The notes below the pieces were generated by a model that was not told the DNA's origin, did not search any database, and saw only the letters and a list, made by a program, of their open reading frames with translations. Positions 52,967 to 62,538 of a stretch of DNA of 64,000 nucleotides are shown piece after piece. Source of the DNA: UBA9676 sp963730065 (GTDB lineage: Bacteria; Actinomycetota; Actinomycetes; Streptosporangiales; Streptosporangiaceae); NCBI GenBank assembly GCA_963730065.1, contig CAVSQL010000024.1, forward strand, positions 124,001 to 188,000, read 5' to 3'. How positions within the stretch are numbered: position 1 is the stretch's first letter; each line of letters starts with the position of its first letter. Made by a program: the position numbers and the translations under genes.

Positions 52967-52995
52967 CCCGTTTTGTAGATCTAAGCCCGTTTTGT
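52967..52995 (+). repeat. Short direct repeat CCCGTTTTGT
   Basis: Two exact copies of CCCGTTTTGT, 19 bases apart, follow the stop of the EspI-like gene. The T-runs are unusual in this DNA; they might support termination, although no stable stem is evident. Confidence 0.4.
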
Positions 52996-53040
52996 GACCT
53001 TGTGCCGGTTCACTGACGGGCCGGCGGGCCCGCCGCCGGC

Positions 53041-53439
53041 TCAGTGCCGCCGGACGTAGGCGACGTTGATGACCCCGATGATGATCCAGATGAAGGCGGC
53101 GAGCGCCGCGCTGCCGTTGGAATGGATGACGGCGGCGGCCGTGATGCCGCCGATCGTCATCGACCCGAGCGCGAGCAAGATTGCTGGCCAGGGATGGCTG
53201 GCCGGATGGCTCACCTGGCCGCCCGGTGCGCGCTGCGCGGGCGGGCCGGCGTGCGGCTTGGGTGGGACGTGCTGCGTGGGCTGGCCGCCGTGCTGCGTCA
53301 GCCGCGCGTCCACCCGCCTGTCTATCTCCGCGCTGATCCGTTCGACTAGGCCCTCGGCCACGGCGTCGTCGTAACCGGGACCGAGCTCACGGTGCGCGGC
53401 GCCTGCGGCGGCGATCTCCTCGCGCGTGTGCTGGTCCAC
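53041..53439 (-). CDS. Small two-helix membrane protein
   Basis: The 132-residue protein has an N-terminal amphipathic part (DQHTREEIAAAGAAHRELGP, AEGLVERISAEIDRRVDARL), a His/Pro/Gln-rich linker, then two hydrophobic segments (AILLALGSMTIGGITAAAVI and LAAFIWIIIGVINVAYV). A GTG start is chosen eight codons inside the longest frame; the GMC gene promoter is not nearby. It resembles small actinobacterial proteins of unknown function. It is convergent with the EspI-like gene. Confidence 0.7.
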   Translation of the reverse strand: MDQHTREEIAAAGAAHRELGPGYDDAVAEGLVERISAEIDRRVDARLTQHGGQPTQHVPPKPHAGPPAQRAPGGQVSHPASHPWPAILLALGSMTIGGITAAAVIHSNGSAALAAFIWIIIGVINVAYVRRH

Positions 53440-53493
53440 ACCAGCACGATACGCGGCGCTCACGCCGCCTGGCCACTGGCTGGGTCGCCGGTG

Positions 53494-55158
53494 TCAGTCG
53501 GGCGCGTTTTCCTTGCGATGGCGGTAGAACTCCAGCGGCTCGGGCGGCAGCGGGCTGTTGCCGAGGATCAGGTCCGCCGCCTTCTCGGCCATCATCATCA
53601 CCGGCGCGTAGATGTTGCCGTTGGTGAGGTACGGCATCGCGGAGGCGTCCACCACCCGCAGGCCCTCGACACCGTGCACTCTCATGCTCGCCGGGTCGAC
53701 CACCGACCCGTCGCCGGTGCCCATCTTGGCGGTGCATGAGGGGTGCAGCGCGGTCTCCGCGTCCTTGGCCACCCAGTCGAGGATCTGCTGATCGGTCTCG
53801 ACGCCAGGCCCGGGTGACAGCTCGCCGTCGTTGTAGGGGTCGAAGGCCGGCTGGTTCAGGATGTTCCTGGCGACGTGGATGGCCTCGACCCATTCCCGGC
53901 GGTCCTGGTCGGTGGACAGGTAGTTGAACCTGAGCGCCGGGTGGACCTGCGGGTCGGTGGAGGTGATCTTCACCGAGCCCCGCGCGTCCGAGTACATCGG
54001 GCCGATGTGGACCTGGTATCCGTGGCCGCCTGATGGCACGGAGCCGTCATAACGGATCGCGATCGGCAGGAAGTGGAACATCAGGTTGGGGTAGGCCACG
54101 TCGTCGTTGCTCCGCGCGAAACCGCCGCCCTCGAAGTGGTTGGTGGCGCCGGGGCCCTGGCGGAAGAACAGCCAGTTGGCGCCGATCCACGGGCGGGCGC
54201 GCCACTTCAGCGACGGCTGGACGGAGACCGGCTGCTTGCAGCCGTACTGGATGTACACCTCGATATGGTCCTGCAGGTTCTCGCCGACGCCTGGCAGGTC
54301 CGCCACCGCGTCGATCCCGAGGCTCTTCAGCTCGCCCGCGTTGCCGATCCCGGAGAGCTGGAGCAGCTGCGGTGAGTTGATCGCGCCGCCGCACAGGATC
54401 ACCTCGTCGCTGAGCGCCCGGCGGGTGCTCCCGTTGCTGGTCCGGTACTCCACGCCGACCGCGCGGGTGCCGTCGAACAGGATCCTGGTCACGAACGCCC
54501 GGGTCTCCACATGAAGATTCGGCCGGTTCATGACGGGATGCAGGTACGCGCGGGCGGCGGACAGCCGCCTGCCGCGGTGGACGTTGCGGTCGAACGGTGC
54601 GAAGCCTTCCTGCCGGTAGCCGTTGACGTCGTCGGTCAGCGAGTACCCGGCCTGCTGCACCGCCTCGAAGAAGGCCACGAACAGCGGGCTCGTCGCGGGC
54701 CCGCGCTCGAGCACGAGCGGCCCGTCGTGGCCTCGCCACTTCCCGCCTCCGGCCAGGCAGGTCTCCATCCTCTTGAAATACGGCAGGCAGTGCGCGTAGT
54801 CCCACTCCTTCATGCCCGGGTCAGCCGCCCAGCGCTCGTAGTCGAGCGGGTTGCCGCGCTGGAAGATCATCCCGTTGATGCTGCTCGACCCGCCGAGCAC
54901 CTTCCCGCGGGCGTGATAGACCTTGCGCCCGTTCATGAACGGCTCCGGCTCGGACTCGTACTTCCAGTCGTAGAACCTGCTCCCGATCGGGTAGGTCAGG
55001 GCGGCCGGCATGTGGATGAAGACGTCGAACGGGTAATCGGGCCGGCCGGCCTCGAGCACCAGCACCCGGTTGGCGGGGTCGGCGCTGAGCCGGTTCGCGA
55101 GCGCACTGCCCGCGGAGCCGCCGCCGACGATGACAAAGTCGTTCCGTGCTGCGCTCAT
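53494..55158 (-). CDS. betA: Choline dehydrogenase-like GMC oxidoreductase
   Basis: The 554-residue flavoprotein begins with the FAD-binding motif DFVIVGGGSAGSALANRL. It continues with SEPEPFMNGRKVYHARGKVL, GGSSSINGMIFQRGN, LPGVGENLQDHIEVYIQYGC and the active-site region ETALHPSCTAKMG (catalytic His). The pattern matches BetA of enteric bacteria closely along the length. BetA oxidises choline to betaine aldehyde and on to glycine betaine. No betaine-aldehyde dehydrogenase gene is adjacent. It is the third gene of an operon with the DUF294 protein and a permease. Confidence 0.85.
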   Translation of the reverse strand: MSAARNDFVIVGGGSAGSALANRLSADPANRVLVLEAGRPDYPFDVFIHMPAALTYPIGSRFYDWKYESEPEPFMNGRKVYHARGKVLGGSSSINGMIFQRGNPLDYERWAADPGMKEWDYAHCLPYFKRMETCLAGGGKWRGHDGPLVLERGPATSPLFVAFFEAVQQAGYSLTDDVNGYRQEGFAPFDRNVHRGRRLSAARAYLHPVMNRPNLHVETRAFVTRILFDGTRAVGVEYRTSNGSTRRALSDEVILCGGAINSPQLLQLSGIGNAGELKSLGIDAVADLPGVGENLQDHIEVYIQYGCKQPVSVQPSLKWRARPWIGANWLFFRQGPGATNHFEGGGFARSNDDVAYPNLMFHFLPIAIRYDGSVPSGGHGYQVHIGPMYSDARGSVKITSTDPQVHPALRFNYLSTDQDRREWVEAIHVARNILNQPAFDPYNDGELSPGPGVETDQQILDWVAKDAETALHPSCTAKMGTGDGSVVDPASMRVHGVEGLRVVDASAMPYLTNGNIYAPVMMMAEKAADLILGNSPLPPEPLEFYRHRKENAPD

Positions 55159-55179
55159 GGCACCTCCAGTGAGATGGTT

Positions 55180-57042
55180 TCAGCCCCACCGGACACCCAG
55201 TGACAGCTCGGTCGCAAGACCAGTCTGCACCGAGGCCACGGCCCGGAAAGCCTCCCTGAGGTAGGACCGTGCCAGCGGGTTCAGCGTTTTGGGGTCGATG
55301 AAGTCGTCGGGCACCTCGCCGCGCCGCAACTGCTCGACCTGATGATCGAGCCGCAGCGAGAAGATGAAGCCGAACGCATCCATCAGGGTGCGCGCATCCG
55401 GGTCTTCCAGCGTCCCGGCCGCCTCGGCCGCGCGGAGCCGTTCCATGGTCGAGCCGCTCGCGGCGCCAGCGGCCATCCCGGCCCAGCGCGCCAGGTCGAC
55501 GATCGGGATCATGCCGCCGTGCTTGATGTCGAGCTGCCCCCGGCGCTCGCCCGAGTGCTCGACCACGAAGTCGCGCAGGAACCCGGTCGGCGGGCGGAAC
55601 TGCAGGGCGAACTGGGCCAGCAGCCGCAGCAGGTCGGGATGGGCCCGCGCCTGCCACAGCGTGCCGGGGATCGAGGCGCTTCCGGCGGAGGCTTCCGCGC
55701 TGATGCCGCTGCCCCACAGCGGGCGGCTGTCCGTGATCATTGATACGAGGATGAGCGCGTTCTCCCGGGTCGGGTTCTTGCTGAGGTCCTGCGCGGCGGC
55801 CCGCCAGGCCGACAGCGGCCGCGCGAACAGCGGGTTGGACGCGCTCGTGCCGTGCGCGTCCGGCTGCACCCCGCACGCGCGCAGGCCCTCGTCCACGGCG
55901 CGGGCGACCCGCTCCAGGTAGGCACCCGTCTCCGGGCCTGCGCCGGAGTCCTGCCAGGCGAGCGCGCTGTCAACGTCGGAGGAGGGGACGGCCTCCCGTC
56001 GCGCCAGGCTGCCGAGTGCGAACCAGGTGAACACCGCCGGCGGATCGCCCGCATCGGCGACGGCGAGCTCGATCAGCCGCCGCGTGAGCGCGTCCAGGAC
56101 GACAGAACGAATAGCCGCCACGTGCTCGGCGGCCACCCGCGCGTCGTGCAGCGCGATGATCATCGGGCTCATGCCCGCTGACGCGGCGGCCAGATCCGCG
56201 GCGCTGGTGGCGAGATCGATGGCGCGGCGCAGCAGGAACGGCTTGCGGGCCTCCGCCGCGACCAGGTCGCCATCGTCGGCCACGCCCAGGATCTCGCCGG
56301 TCGCGGACAGGACGGGAACGTGATGCACGCCCCGGTCGAGCATGTCCAGCAGGACATCGCCGCCCAGGCTGTCAGCGCGGACGGTCCAGACGGGCGTGGT
56401 CATGACGGCGGAGACGGGCGCATCGGGGCTGGCCCCCGCGGCGACGACCCGCGAGCGCAGGTCCCGGTCGGTCACGATCCCGAGCGTCCCGCCGGACCGC
56501 ACCAGGGCCGCGCTCGCGCCCTCGGCGGTCATCCGCTTCGCCGCCTCGCGGATCGGCTCGTCCGCGCGGCAGAGCAGCGGCGGGTTGCGGATCAGCGTCG
56601 CGACCCTCCGCTCGATCGGGTCCACCGGCGGCGCACGCTCGGCGCCGGCCCCGGCGCCGCCGCTGACGATCGAGCGGGCGATGAACCGGAGGAAGTCCGG
56701 CTGGGCCAGCAGCGGGCCGATGACGTCGGCGGGAATGCGGCAGCAGATCGTGTCCTCGGCGGCTCGCGCCTCGAACCCGGTCGGCAGCCCGGACAGCATC
56801 GAGGCGTGCCCGAACAGCTCGCCGGGGCCGAGGAGATCCAGCACCTGGCCGTTATGAATGATCTCGACCGAGCCGGTGCGGACGATCCGCAGGTACGCTA
56901 CCGGCCCGGTGCCCTGCGAGAAGATCGTCTTTCCCGCGGGGAACTCCTCCGTCTCGGTCACGGCCGCGACGCGGGCCAGTTCGTCCGCCCCCACCGCGTC
57001 GAAGGGCGGGCGCGAGCCGAGAAAGCCGGTGATGTCCTCCAT
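55180..57042 (-). CDS. cNMP-binding/CBS/DUF294 nucleotidyltransferase-like protein
   Basis: The 620-residue protein has an N-terminal cyclic-nucleotide-binding domain (FPAGKTIFSQGTGPVAYLRI, LGPGELFGHASMLSGLPTGF), two CBS domains (about 175-300: GTLGIVTDRDLRSRVV, HHVPVLSATGEILGV), and the DUF294 nucleotidyltransferase fold with GSLARREAVPSSDVDSALAW plus its C-terminal helical domain. Related proteins resemble the GlnD N-terminal part. It likely senses cAMP/adenylates and controls the adjacent permease or enzyme. It starts 10 bases after the permease stop, and betA follows 21 bases later. Confidence 0.9.
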   Translation of the reverse strand: MEDITGFLGSRPPFDAVGADELARVAAVTETEEFPAGKTIFSQGTGPVAYLRIVRTGSVEIIHNGQVLDLLGPGELFGHASMLSGLPTGFEARAAEDTICCRIPADVIGPLLAQPDFLRFIARSIVSGGAGAGAERAPPVDPIERRVATLIRNPPLLCRADEPIREAAKRMTAEGASAALVRSGGTLGIVTDRDLRSRVVAAGASPDAPVSAVMTTPVWTVRADSLGGDVLLDMLDRGVHHVPVLSATGEILGVADDGDLVAAEARKPFLLRRAIDLATSAADLAAASAGMSPMIIALHDARVAAEHVAAIRSVVLDALTRRLIELAVADAGDPPAVFTWFALGSLARREAVPSSDVDSALAWQDSGAGPETGAYLERVARAVDEGLRACGVQPDAHGTSASNPLFARPLSAWRAAAQDLSKNPTRENALILVSMITDSRPLWGSGISAEASAGSASIPGTLWQARAHPDLLRLLAQFALQFRPPTGFLRDFVVEHSGERRGQLDIKHGGMIPIVDLARWAGMAAGAASGSTMERLRAAEAAGTLEDPDARTLMDAFGFIFSLRLDHQVEQLRRGEVPDDFIDPKTLNPLARSYLREAFRAVASVQTGLATELSLGVRWG

Positions 57043-57052
57043 CGGGCTGGGC

Positions 57053-58606
57053 TCAGGCCTCCTCGCCGTCGGCGGCCACCCTGGCGGGCGCAACGGCCGC
57101 GCGGTGCTCGGCCAGGACCGCGGCCGGGCGGCCGCGCAGCACGACAAGGTAGTAGACGGCTCCCACGCCGCCGAGGATGCCGACGAAGACGAACGCTCCC
57201 CACTGGTAGTACCAGTGGTCGCCGCCGTAGACCGACACGCGGGGCCACGCCAGGTTGATCAGGACGCCCACCTGGAAGATGACCGCTATCAGGTTCACCG
57301 GCAGTCCCCAGCGGCCCAGCGAGAAGTAGGGGCCGTGGGTGGGCGTCGGCCACTTGCCACGGAGCCGGGCGATCAGCAGCGGCCCGGTGACACACAGGTA
57401 GGCCATGTAGAACATGATGATCGCGACCGAGGTGAGCACGAAGAACGCGCGCTGGTTGCCGACGTTCAGCACCAGCAGCCCGATGGTGAGGACGCCGATC
57501 ATGAGCGACGGGATCAGCGGCGTCTTGGACTTGCCGTGCACCCGGGCGATGGCCGAGGCGGCCGGCAGCCGGTTGTCACGGCCCATCGTGAAGATCATCC
57601 GGATCCCGCCCGCGTGCACGGCCAGGCTGCAGACGGTGATGGCGATCACCGAGTCGATCAGGAAGACATTACCGACGACGCCGCCGAGGGCCGCCTTCAC
57701 GATGTAGGGCAGCCCCGAGGTGCTGATGTGCGGTGAGTGGATGTCGGGCACCGCCATCTCCGCGAGCACGATGACCAGGAAACCGGCCACCCCGGCGGCG
57801 GCCAGCGCGCGGAGGATGGCCGGGGGGGCATGCCGCCGGGGGTCGTGCGTCTCCTCGGCGAGCGACCCCGCGGTGTCGAACCCGTACATGACGTACGCGC
57901 TCGTCAGCGAGGCGACCAGGAGGGCGCCGAAGTAGCCGAACGTGTGGCCCGCGCCGGTGCCGAAGCCATGGAACACGATGCCCGGCCCGCGGGTGATGTG
58001 CACGGCCAGCAGGATGATCAGCAGCGTGACGCCGACCAGCTCGGCGGCGACGCCGAAGTTGTTGATCCGCGCCATGGTCTTCACGCCGACCATGTTGATC
58101 ACGGTCGTGAACACGACCAGGCTCGCGGCCAGCAGCAGCGCGTTCTTCGCGCCATCCGGTGTGGACACCACGCCGATGTCCGCGGCCCCGCCGATGAACT
58201 CGAACTTCGACGAGATCAGCGGCAGGACGACCTGGTAGGCGACCGCCACCGCGGCCAGCGTGACGATCGACCCGACGGTCAGGATCCAGCCGCCGAAGAA
58301 GGAGGTGAAGGGCCGGGCGATCTGCTTCGACCACTGGTACACCGACCCGGCCAGCGGGAACTGGCCGGCGAGTTCCGCGAAGCAGAGCGCGACCAGCATC
58401 TGCCCGGCGAGCACGGCAGGCCAGGTCCAGATCCACGCGGGCCCTCCGGACAGGAAGCCGAAGAAGAACAGCTCGAACACCCCGGTCATGATCGAGATGT
58501 AGCTGAACCCGGCCGCGAAGGAGGAGAAGAGCCCCAGCGAGCGATCCAGTTCCTGCTTGTAACCGAACTTGGCCAGCTCGTCGGAGTCCGTGCTCGGCAT
58601 GGCCAT
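57053..58606 (-). CDS. APC superfamily amino-acid/amine permease
   Basis: The 517-residue protein has 12 or more membrane helices and typical features of the GABA/choline-type APC branch: RSLGLFSSFAAGFSYISIMT, FAELAGQFPLAGSVYQWSKQ in helix 3, and SLAEETHDPRRHAPPAILRA in the loop after helix 6. Its first-gene position before a cNMP-CBS-DUF294 protein and a BetA-like dehydrogenase suggests choline or a related alcohol amine as substrate. That is inference from context. Confidence 0.88.
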   Translation of the reverse strand: MAMPSTDSDELAKFGYKQELDRSLGLFSSFAAGFSYISIMTGVFELFFFGFLSGGPAWIWTWPAVLAGQMLVALCFAELAGQFPLAGSVYQWSKQIARPFTSFFGGWILTVGSIVTLAAVAVAYQVVLPLISSKFEFIGGAADIGVVSTPDGAKNALLLAASLVVFTTVINMVGVKTMARINNFGVAAELVGVTLLIILLAVHITRGPGIVFHGFGTGAGHTFGYFGALLVASLTSAYVMYGFDTAGSLAEETHDPRRHAPPAILRALAAAGVAGFLVIVLAEMAVPDIHSPHISTSGLPYIVKAALGGVVGNVFLIDSVIAITVCSLAVHAGGIRMIFTMGRDNRLPAASAIARVHGKSKTPLIPSLMIGVLTIGLLVLNVGNQRAFFVLTSVAIIMFYMAYLCVTGPLLIARLRGKWPTPTHGPYFSLGRWGLPVNLIAVIFQVGVLINLAWPRVSVYGGDHWYYQWGAFVFVGILGGVGAVYYLVVLRGRPAAVLAEHRAAVAPARVAADGEEA

Positions 58607-58880
58607 GGGTCACCTCCCAGGGCGTGTGCCGCGACAATTGCCCGCGCCCACCCATTATGAGCGGAACGTCATCGCAGGTGAAGGACACAGGGGTGTGGCC
58701 CAGTGGCACCGATTCGGTGGCCCCGGCCGTGGCGGTTCCGCTCACGCGCTGCCGCACCGATCTTGAGCTCGTGACCGGGCGCACCTCCAGCCTTCTGGCG
58801 CTTCTATGCTGGCCAAGGGCCGGCAGGTGCACTGTGAGCCCGGTTCTGATGGCTTGCTCTCCGGGAGGGTGTGGTGCGCG

Positions 58881-60224
58881 GTGAGTATGGATCCGATGGA
58901 GCCGGAGGTCTATCCGTTGGACCCGGAGCGCTGTCTGCGTTCGCTGGCCGCCGAGGCGTTGCTGGGGGCGCATCCGGATCGGCCCCTGTTCCCGGTGTCG
59001 CTGGGCCTGCAGGCGGTGGCGAATGCGTTCGTGATGCTGGGCCTGCTGCCGGAGCCGCAGGCCGAGGCCGTCTTGGCCGGGCACCGGCTGGCGCTGGAGC
59101 GTAAGGGCTTCGGGAATGTCTGGGGGGTCACCAAGGGGGAGCTGACGGTCCGGCCGGGCGCTCATGAGTACTGGGATGCGCGGACCGCGGGCCCTGCCGG
59201 GCTGCGCGAGGTCCCATTGTCGGTGGCGACCGCCGGGGTGCAGTGCCCGACCTCGGTCGCCGACGTCTGTTTCGAGTGGGTGAAGCTGACTCCGGCGGGG
59301 TTGCGGGTGAGCTTCCGCGCGGCGGCCCCCGATCCGGGGGGTGAGATTCCTGCCCCCGATGTGCCGATGCGGCAGGCTATGTCGGAGATCTCGCTCACTG
59401 ACGACACCGGCCACCCCTATGACCTGGCCCTTGAGGGCGTGGGCATGGGCCGGATACGGGGCCGGCAGGAATGGCACGGGCAGGTGCTCGCGGAGCCGAA
59501 CGCAGCTGGGACGCCCGCCTGGGTTGAGTTCGCCCCGGCGCGTGCGGGCGCATCCGGGCGGGTCGCGTTGCTGCCGCCTGCCCAGGTGCCGGTGGGGGTC
59601 AGCGAGCCGCCGTGGCCGACCCCGGCGGAGTACTACCTGGCCGAACTCGCCACCTGCATCAAGGTCTCGATTGCGAACGCGGATACCGAGGCCGAGGCGG
59701 GGCCGGACGAGACGGCGGAGATCATCGCCAAGGTGGCGGACAGCCTGATGGCGGTGGGTGCGCTGCCGGTCACCAGCACCTTGCTGCGCGAGTTCCCCGG
59801 CAGCGGCCCTGGCTGGCACACACCGCTGGCGCACAGGTGGGGCCGCCGCGCCCGCCGGCGCACGGCCGGGTTCCGGGCCGCCGAGCACCGTGGGCTGGCC
59901 GTGCGGCTGCCGCTGCAGCACGCCACCTCAGTGATCGAAAGTGTCTCCGCTCAGGGTGAGCTGGTGAGCATCCAGCTGTATGGCCACCCGTGGGTGATGG
60001 GGGAATACTGGCCCATGATCACGCCCTGCTTCCAGGTGCGGGCCACCGATGATGCCGGGGACGAGCACGACGGCATCCCCGGCGGCGGGCATGTCTCCCC
60101 AAGTCATGAGGGCAGCGGCAGCTTCTGGTTCTGGCCGCCGGTAGAACCGGTCCGCAAGAACATCCGGGTGACCGTGAGCACCCTGTGGGAAGCGGCCTGG
60201 GCCGAGGTCGAGCTGCCGCGGTAA
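58881..60224 (+). CDS. Hypothetical protein, 447 residues
   Basis: I do not recognise a family. The protein is soluble, with no signal peptide or membrane helix. Segments such as PLFPVSLGLQAVANAFVMLG, VCFEWVKLTPAGLRVSFRAA, VWGVTKGELTVRPGAH, and a C-terminal HPWVMGEYWPMITPCFQVRA and GSFWFWPPVEPVRKNIRVTV suggest beta-sandwich strands in the last third. The GTG at VSMDPMEPEV follows GGGAGGG; an ATG two codons later is equally possible. Confidence 0.65.
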   Translation: MSMDPMEPEVYPLDPERCLRSLAAEALLGAHPDRPLFPVSLGLQAVANAFVMLGLLPEPQAEAVLAGHRLALERKGFGNVWGVTKGELTVRPGAHEYWDARTAGPAGLREVPLSVATAGVQCPTSVADVCFEWVKLTPAGLRVSFRAAAPDPGGEIPAPDVPMRQAMSEISLTDDTGHPYDLALEGVGMGRIRGRQEWHGQVLAEPNAAGTPAWVEFAPARAGASGRVALLPPAQVPVGVSEPPWPTPAEYYLAELATCIKVSIANADTEAEAGPDETAEIIAKVADSLMAVGALPVTSTLLREFPGSGPGWHTPLAHRWGRRARRRTAGFRAAEHRGLAVRLPLQHATSVIESVSAQGELVSIQLYGHPWVMGEYWPMITPCFQVRATDDAGDEHDGIPGGGHVSPSHEGSGSFWFWPPVEPVRKNIRVTVSTLWEAAWAEVELPR

Positions 60225-60361
60225 CACGGGCGCGCAGCGGGCACGCCGACGATGACTCCGGCCTGGCCGGTTGACTATTGGCGAGGCTGTCACGGCTGCC
60301 CTGTTTTGGCACGAAGCTGGCACGGATCATCTGGCGCGTGCAAGGCGGTCTCAGGGTGTGG

Positions 60362-60727
60362 TCAGTGCTCGCTCAGTGGGTCTTCGAGACGCCGGTCACC
60401 TGTCACTTGGCCATGATCGTCAACGGTCGGCTGCCTGGCATGCCGCCGTTTCTGATAGCGCACGGCGCGCAGACATAGGTGTGCTCCCACCAGCGCGCCC
60501 ACTATCAGTGCGTACGGCAACCACACGGTGCCGTGGCGCAGGTTCGCGATCACGAACAGCGCAGCGACCGACCCGATGAATGCCGCCACGAAGCCGCTGA
60601 AAGTAACCAGCGACGTTAGCCACGGCGACCCGTCGTAGTCCTTGCTGAACTTCGACCGCCGTCTTTCCCACTCGGTAACTTCTTCATCAGAGCGGTTTCG
60701 ATTCCCGCCCAAAATCGGCGAAAACAT
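60362..60727 (-). CDS. Two-helix membrane protein, hypothetical
   Basis: The 121-residue protein has a charged cytoplasmic N-terminus (NRSDEEVTEWERRRSKFSKD), then LVTFSGFVAAFIGSVAALFV and a second helix VWLPYALIVGALVGAHLCL, and a basic tail. AAGGGGC lies before the ATG. It has no known function. Confidence 0.65.
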   Translation of the reverse strand: MFSPILGGNRNRSDEEVTEWERRRSKFSKDYDGSPWLTSLVTFSGFVAAFIGSVAALFVIANLRHGTVWLPYALIVGALVGAHLCLRAVRYQKRRHARQPTVDDHGQVTGDRRLEDPLSEH

Positions 60728-60931
60728 GTAGATACGCCCCTTTTGCGCATATTCAGGTATCTCTTTGGGCCCCTACCCGCCACGGCGCCCGGCATGCGCC
60801 GCCCGGCCGGAGCGGTGCCGACAACTAGGCGAAGTGCCTGTCTAGCGCGTTCCAAGCGGTTCTCAAGGATGAGCCGCAGACGCTTGTCCCGCCAGGTTCG
60901 GCTATCCCGACTCTGAGCTGCTATTTCTTTG

Positions 60932-61020
60932 CGGAGCGGGAGGGATTCGAACCCCCGGGACGCTTGCACGCCCGGCTGCTTTCAAGGCAGCTGCAATCAA
61001 CCGGACTCTGCCACCGCTCC
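60932..61020 (-). tRNA. tRNA-Ser(UGA)
   Basis: On the minus strand the acceptor stem GGAGCGG pairs with CCGCTCC. The D-arm is TGGCAGAGTCCGGTTGATTG, the anticodon stem-loop is GCTGC-CTTGAAA-GCAGC with anticodon TGA, the variable arm is long (CGGGCGTGCAAGCGTCCCG), and the T-arm is GGGGGTTCGAATCCCTC. The length is 89 bases with no encoded CCA. It reads UCA and other UCN codons. Confidence 0.95.
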
Positions 61021-61254
61021 CAGCCGGTTCGCCGGCGGCAGGGTCACCGGCCGGCGTCCGTGCAGGCTCTCTTGTCAAGTACCCAGGATCCCGCTGCGGC
61101 CAGGATATACAGCCGGCCCCGGCCCTGCCTGGCCCAAACCCGAGGGGTTCCGGGCGATCCCGTGATGGTGCGTGCGGCGGCCGGTGTCAGCCCCGGGCGG
61201 CACCCCTCAGGGGGCCCGCGCCGGGCGGGTAGGCTCGCCGTCGAGGAGGTCCGC

Positions 61255-62244
61255 ATGCTGCCCGCGTTCGGCTGGCAGGCAGTTCTTACCCTCTGGGAAT
61301 TCGCGCCTGTCGTCACCGCCGCCGTACTGGCGTCTGGCGCGCTCTATCTATGGGGAGCCTGGCGGGTCAGGCGCCGTCATCCGGCCCGGCCCTGGCCGTG
61401 GTGGCGGACCGGCATGTTCCTGGCGGGCCTGGTGGTGGTGGTGGTCGCCACCGAGAGCGGCATCGGCGCCTACGACGACGTGCTGTTCTGGGATCACATG
61501 GTCCAGCACCTGCTGCTGATCATGGTCGCCCCGCCGCTGCTGGTGGTCGGCCAGCCGTTCACCCTGCTGCTGCACGCGAGCCGGAACCCGCTGCACACCT
61601 GGGCCAAGCGGGCCATGCGCTCCCGGGTGGTCAGCTTCCTCACCTGGCCGCCGTTCGGGTTCGCCGCTTACGTGGTGACCATCGTCGGGACGCATCTGAC
61701 CGGCTTGACCGGTCTGGTCCTGCGCGACCCGGTGCTGCACGACGCCGAGCACGTGCTGTATCTCGTCGTCGGATACCTGTTCTTCCTGCCCCTGCTCGGC
61801 CAGGAGCCGATCCGGTGGAAGGTCTCGTACCCGATCCGGATCCTGGTGCTCGTGCTCGCGATGCCGGTGGACACGTTCACCGGGCTGGTGCTGGGTTACG
61901 CGGGATCCGGCACCTACACCGTGGGGCCGCGCCCACCGGGTGCGCCGGGCCCGGTGGAGGACGTCCACTGGGCCGGGGCGACCATGTGGATCGCCGGTGA
62001 CGCGATCATGCTCGCGTTCATCATGCTGATCGTGCTCCTGTGGAGCCGCGACGACCGGCCCGAGACGGCCGCCTCGGGCTGGCTGGAGGCGGCCCGCCAG
62101 TCCCGCTTCGACGAAGTCGTGACGCCGGGCGGCCCGGCAGCCACCAAGCCAGGCCACGGCGGCATCGACGACGAGGAGCACCGCGCCGCCTACAACGCCT
62201 ACCTGGCCAGGCTGAACGGACCCGGCACCCACAAGCCGGGCTGA
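61255..62244 (+). CDS. CtaG-like cytochrome c oxidase assembly protein
   Basis: The 329-residue protein has seven or so membrane helices and fits the Caa3_CtaG family. Conserved residues include FWDHMVQHLLLIMVAPPLLV, LHDAEHVLYLVVGYLFFLPL and EDVHWAGATMWIAGDAIML, with several His that may ligate copper. It would help assemble the Cu(A)/Cu(B) sites of an aa3/caa3 oxidase. The start at MLPAFGWQ follows GAGGAGGT. The tRNA-Ser lies upstream on the other strand. Confidence 0.9.
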   Translation: MLPAFGWQAVLTLWEFAPVVTAAVLASGALYLWGAWRVRRRHPARPWPWWRTGMFLAGLVVVVVATESGIGAYDDVLFWDHMVQHLLLIMVAPPLLVVGQPFTLLLHASRNPLHTWAKRAMRSRVVSFLTWPPFGFAAYVVTIVGTHLTGLTGLVLRDPVLHDAEHVLYLVVGYLFFLPLLGQEPIRWKVSYPIRILVLVLAMPVDTFTGLVLGYAGSGTYTVGPRPPGAPGPVEDVHWAGATMWIAGDAIMLAFIMLIVLLWSRDDRPETAASGWLEAARQSRFDEVVTPGGPAATKPGHGGIDDEEHRAAYNAYLARLNGPGTHKPG

Positions 62245-62538
62245 ACCCGGCGGCCGCCCGTGCCGGCCGCCCGTGCCCGGCCGGCGGTCAGGAGCGGTGC
62301 CGCCAGCGGGCTGGCCGGAACGGGCAGTCCCCACCTGCCGACCCACCCGCACCAGGGCCAGCACCTAACCCAGTGGATTACGTTTCGCTACTAATCCGCC
62401 ACGAAGTTGAACCCCGGTCCGCTGCCCTGCGTGCCAGAGGTTGTACTGCGCGCCGGGCCGGCGATGGCAGGCTGCCATCCCGGGGTACCCGCCGCGCGGG
62501 TGAGCCAGTTGGGGACCACTGGAAAGGGGTACTGACTC

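Noticed and set aside
60964..61254. N-terminal extension of the CtaG-like protein into the tRNA-Ser region
   Set aside because: It would read through the tRNA gene, and the chosen ATG has GAGGAGGT upstream.
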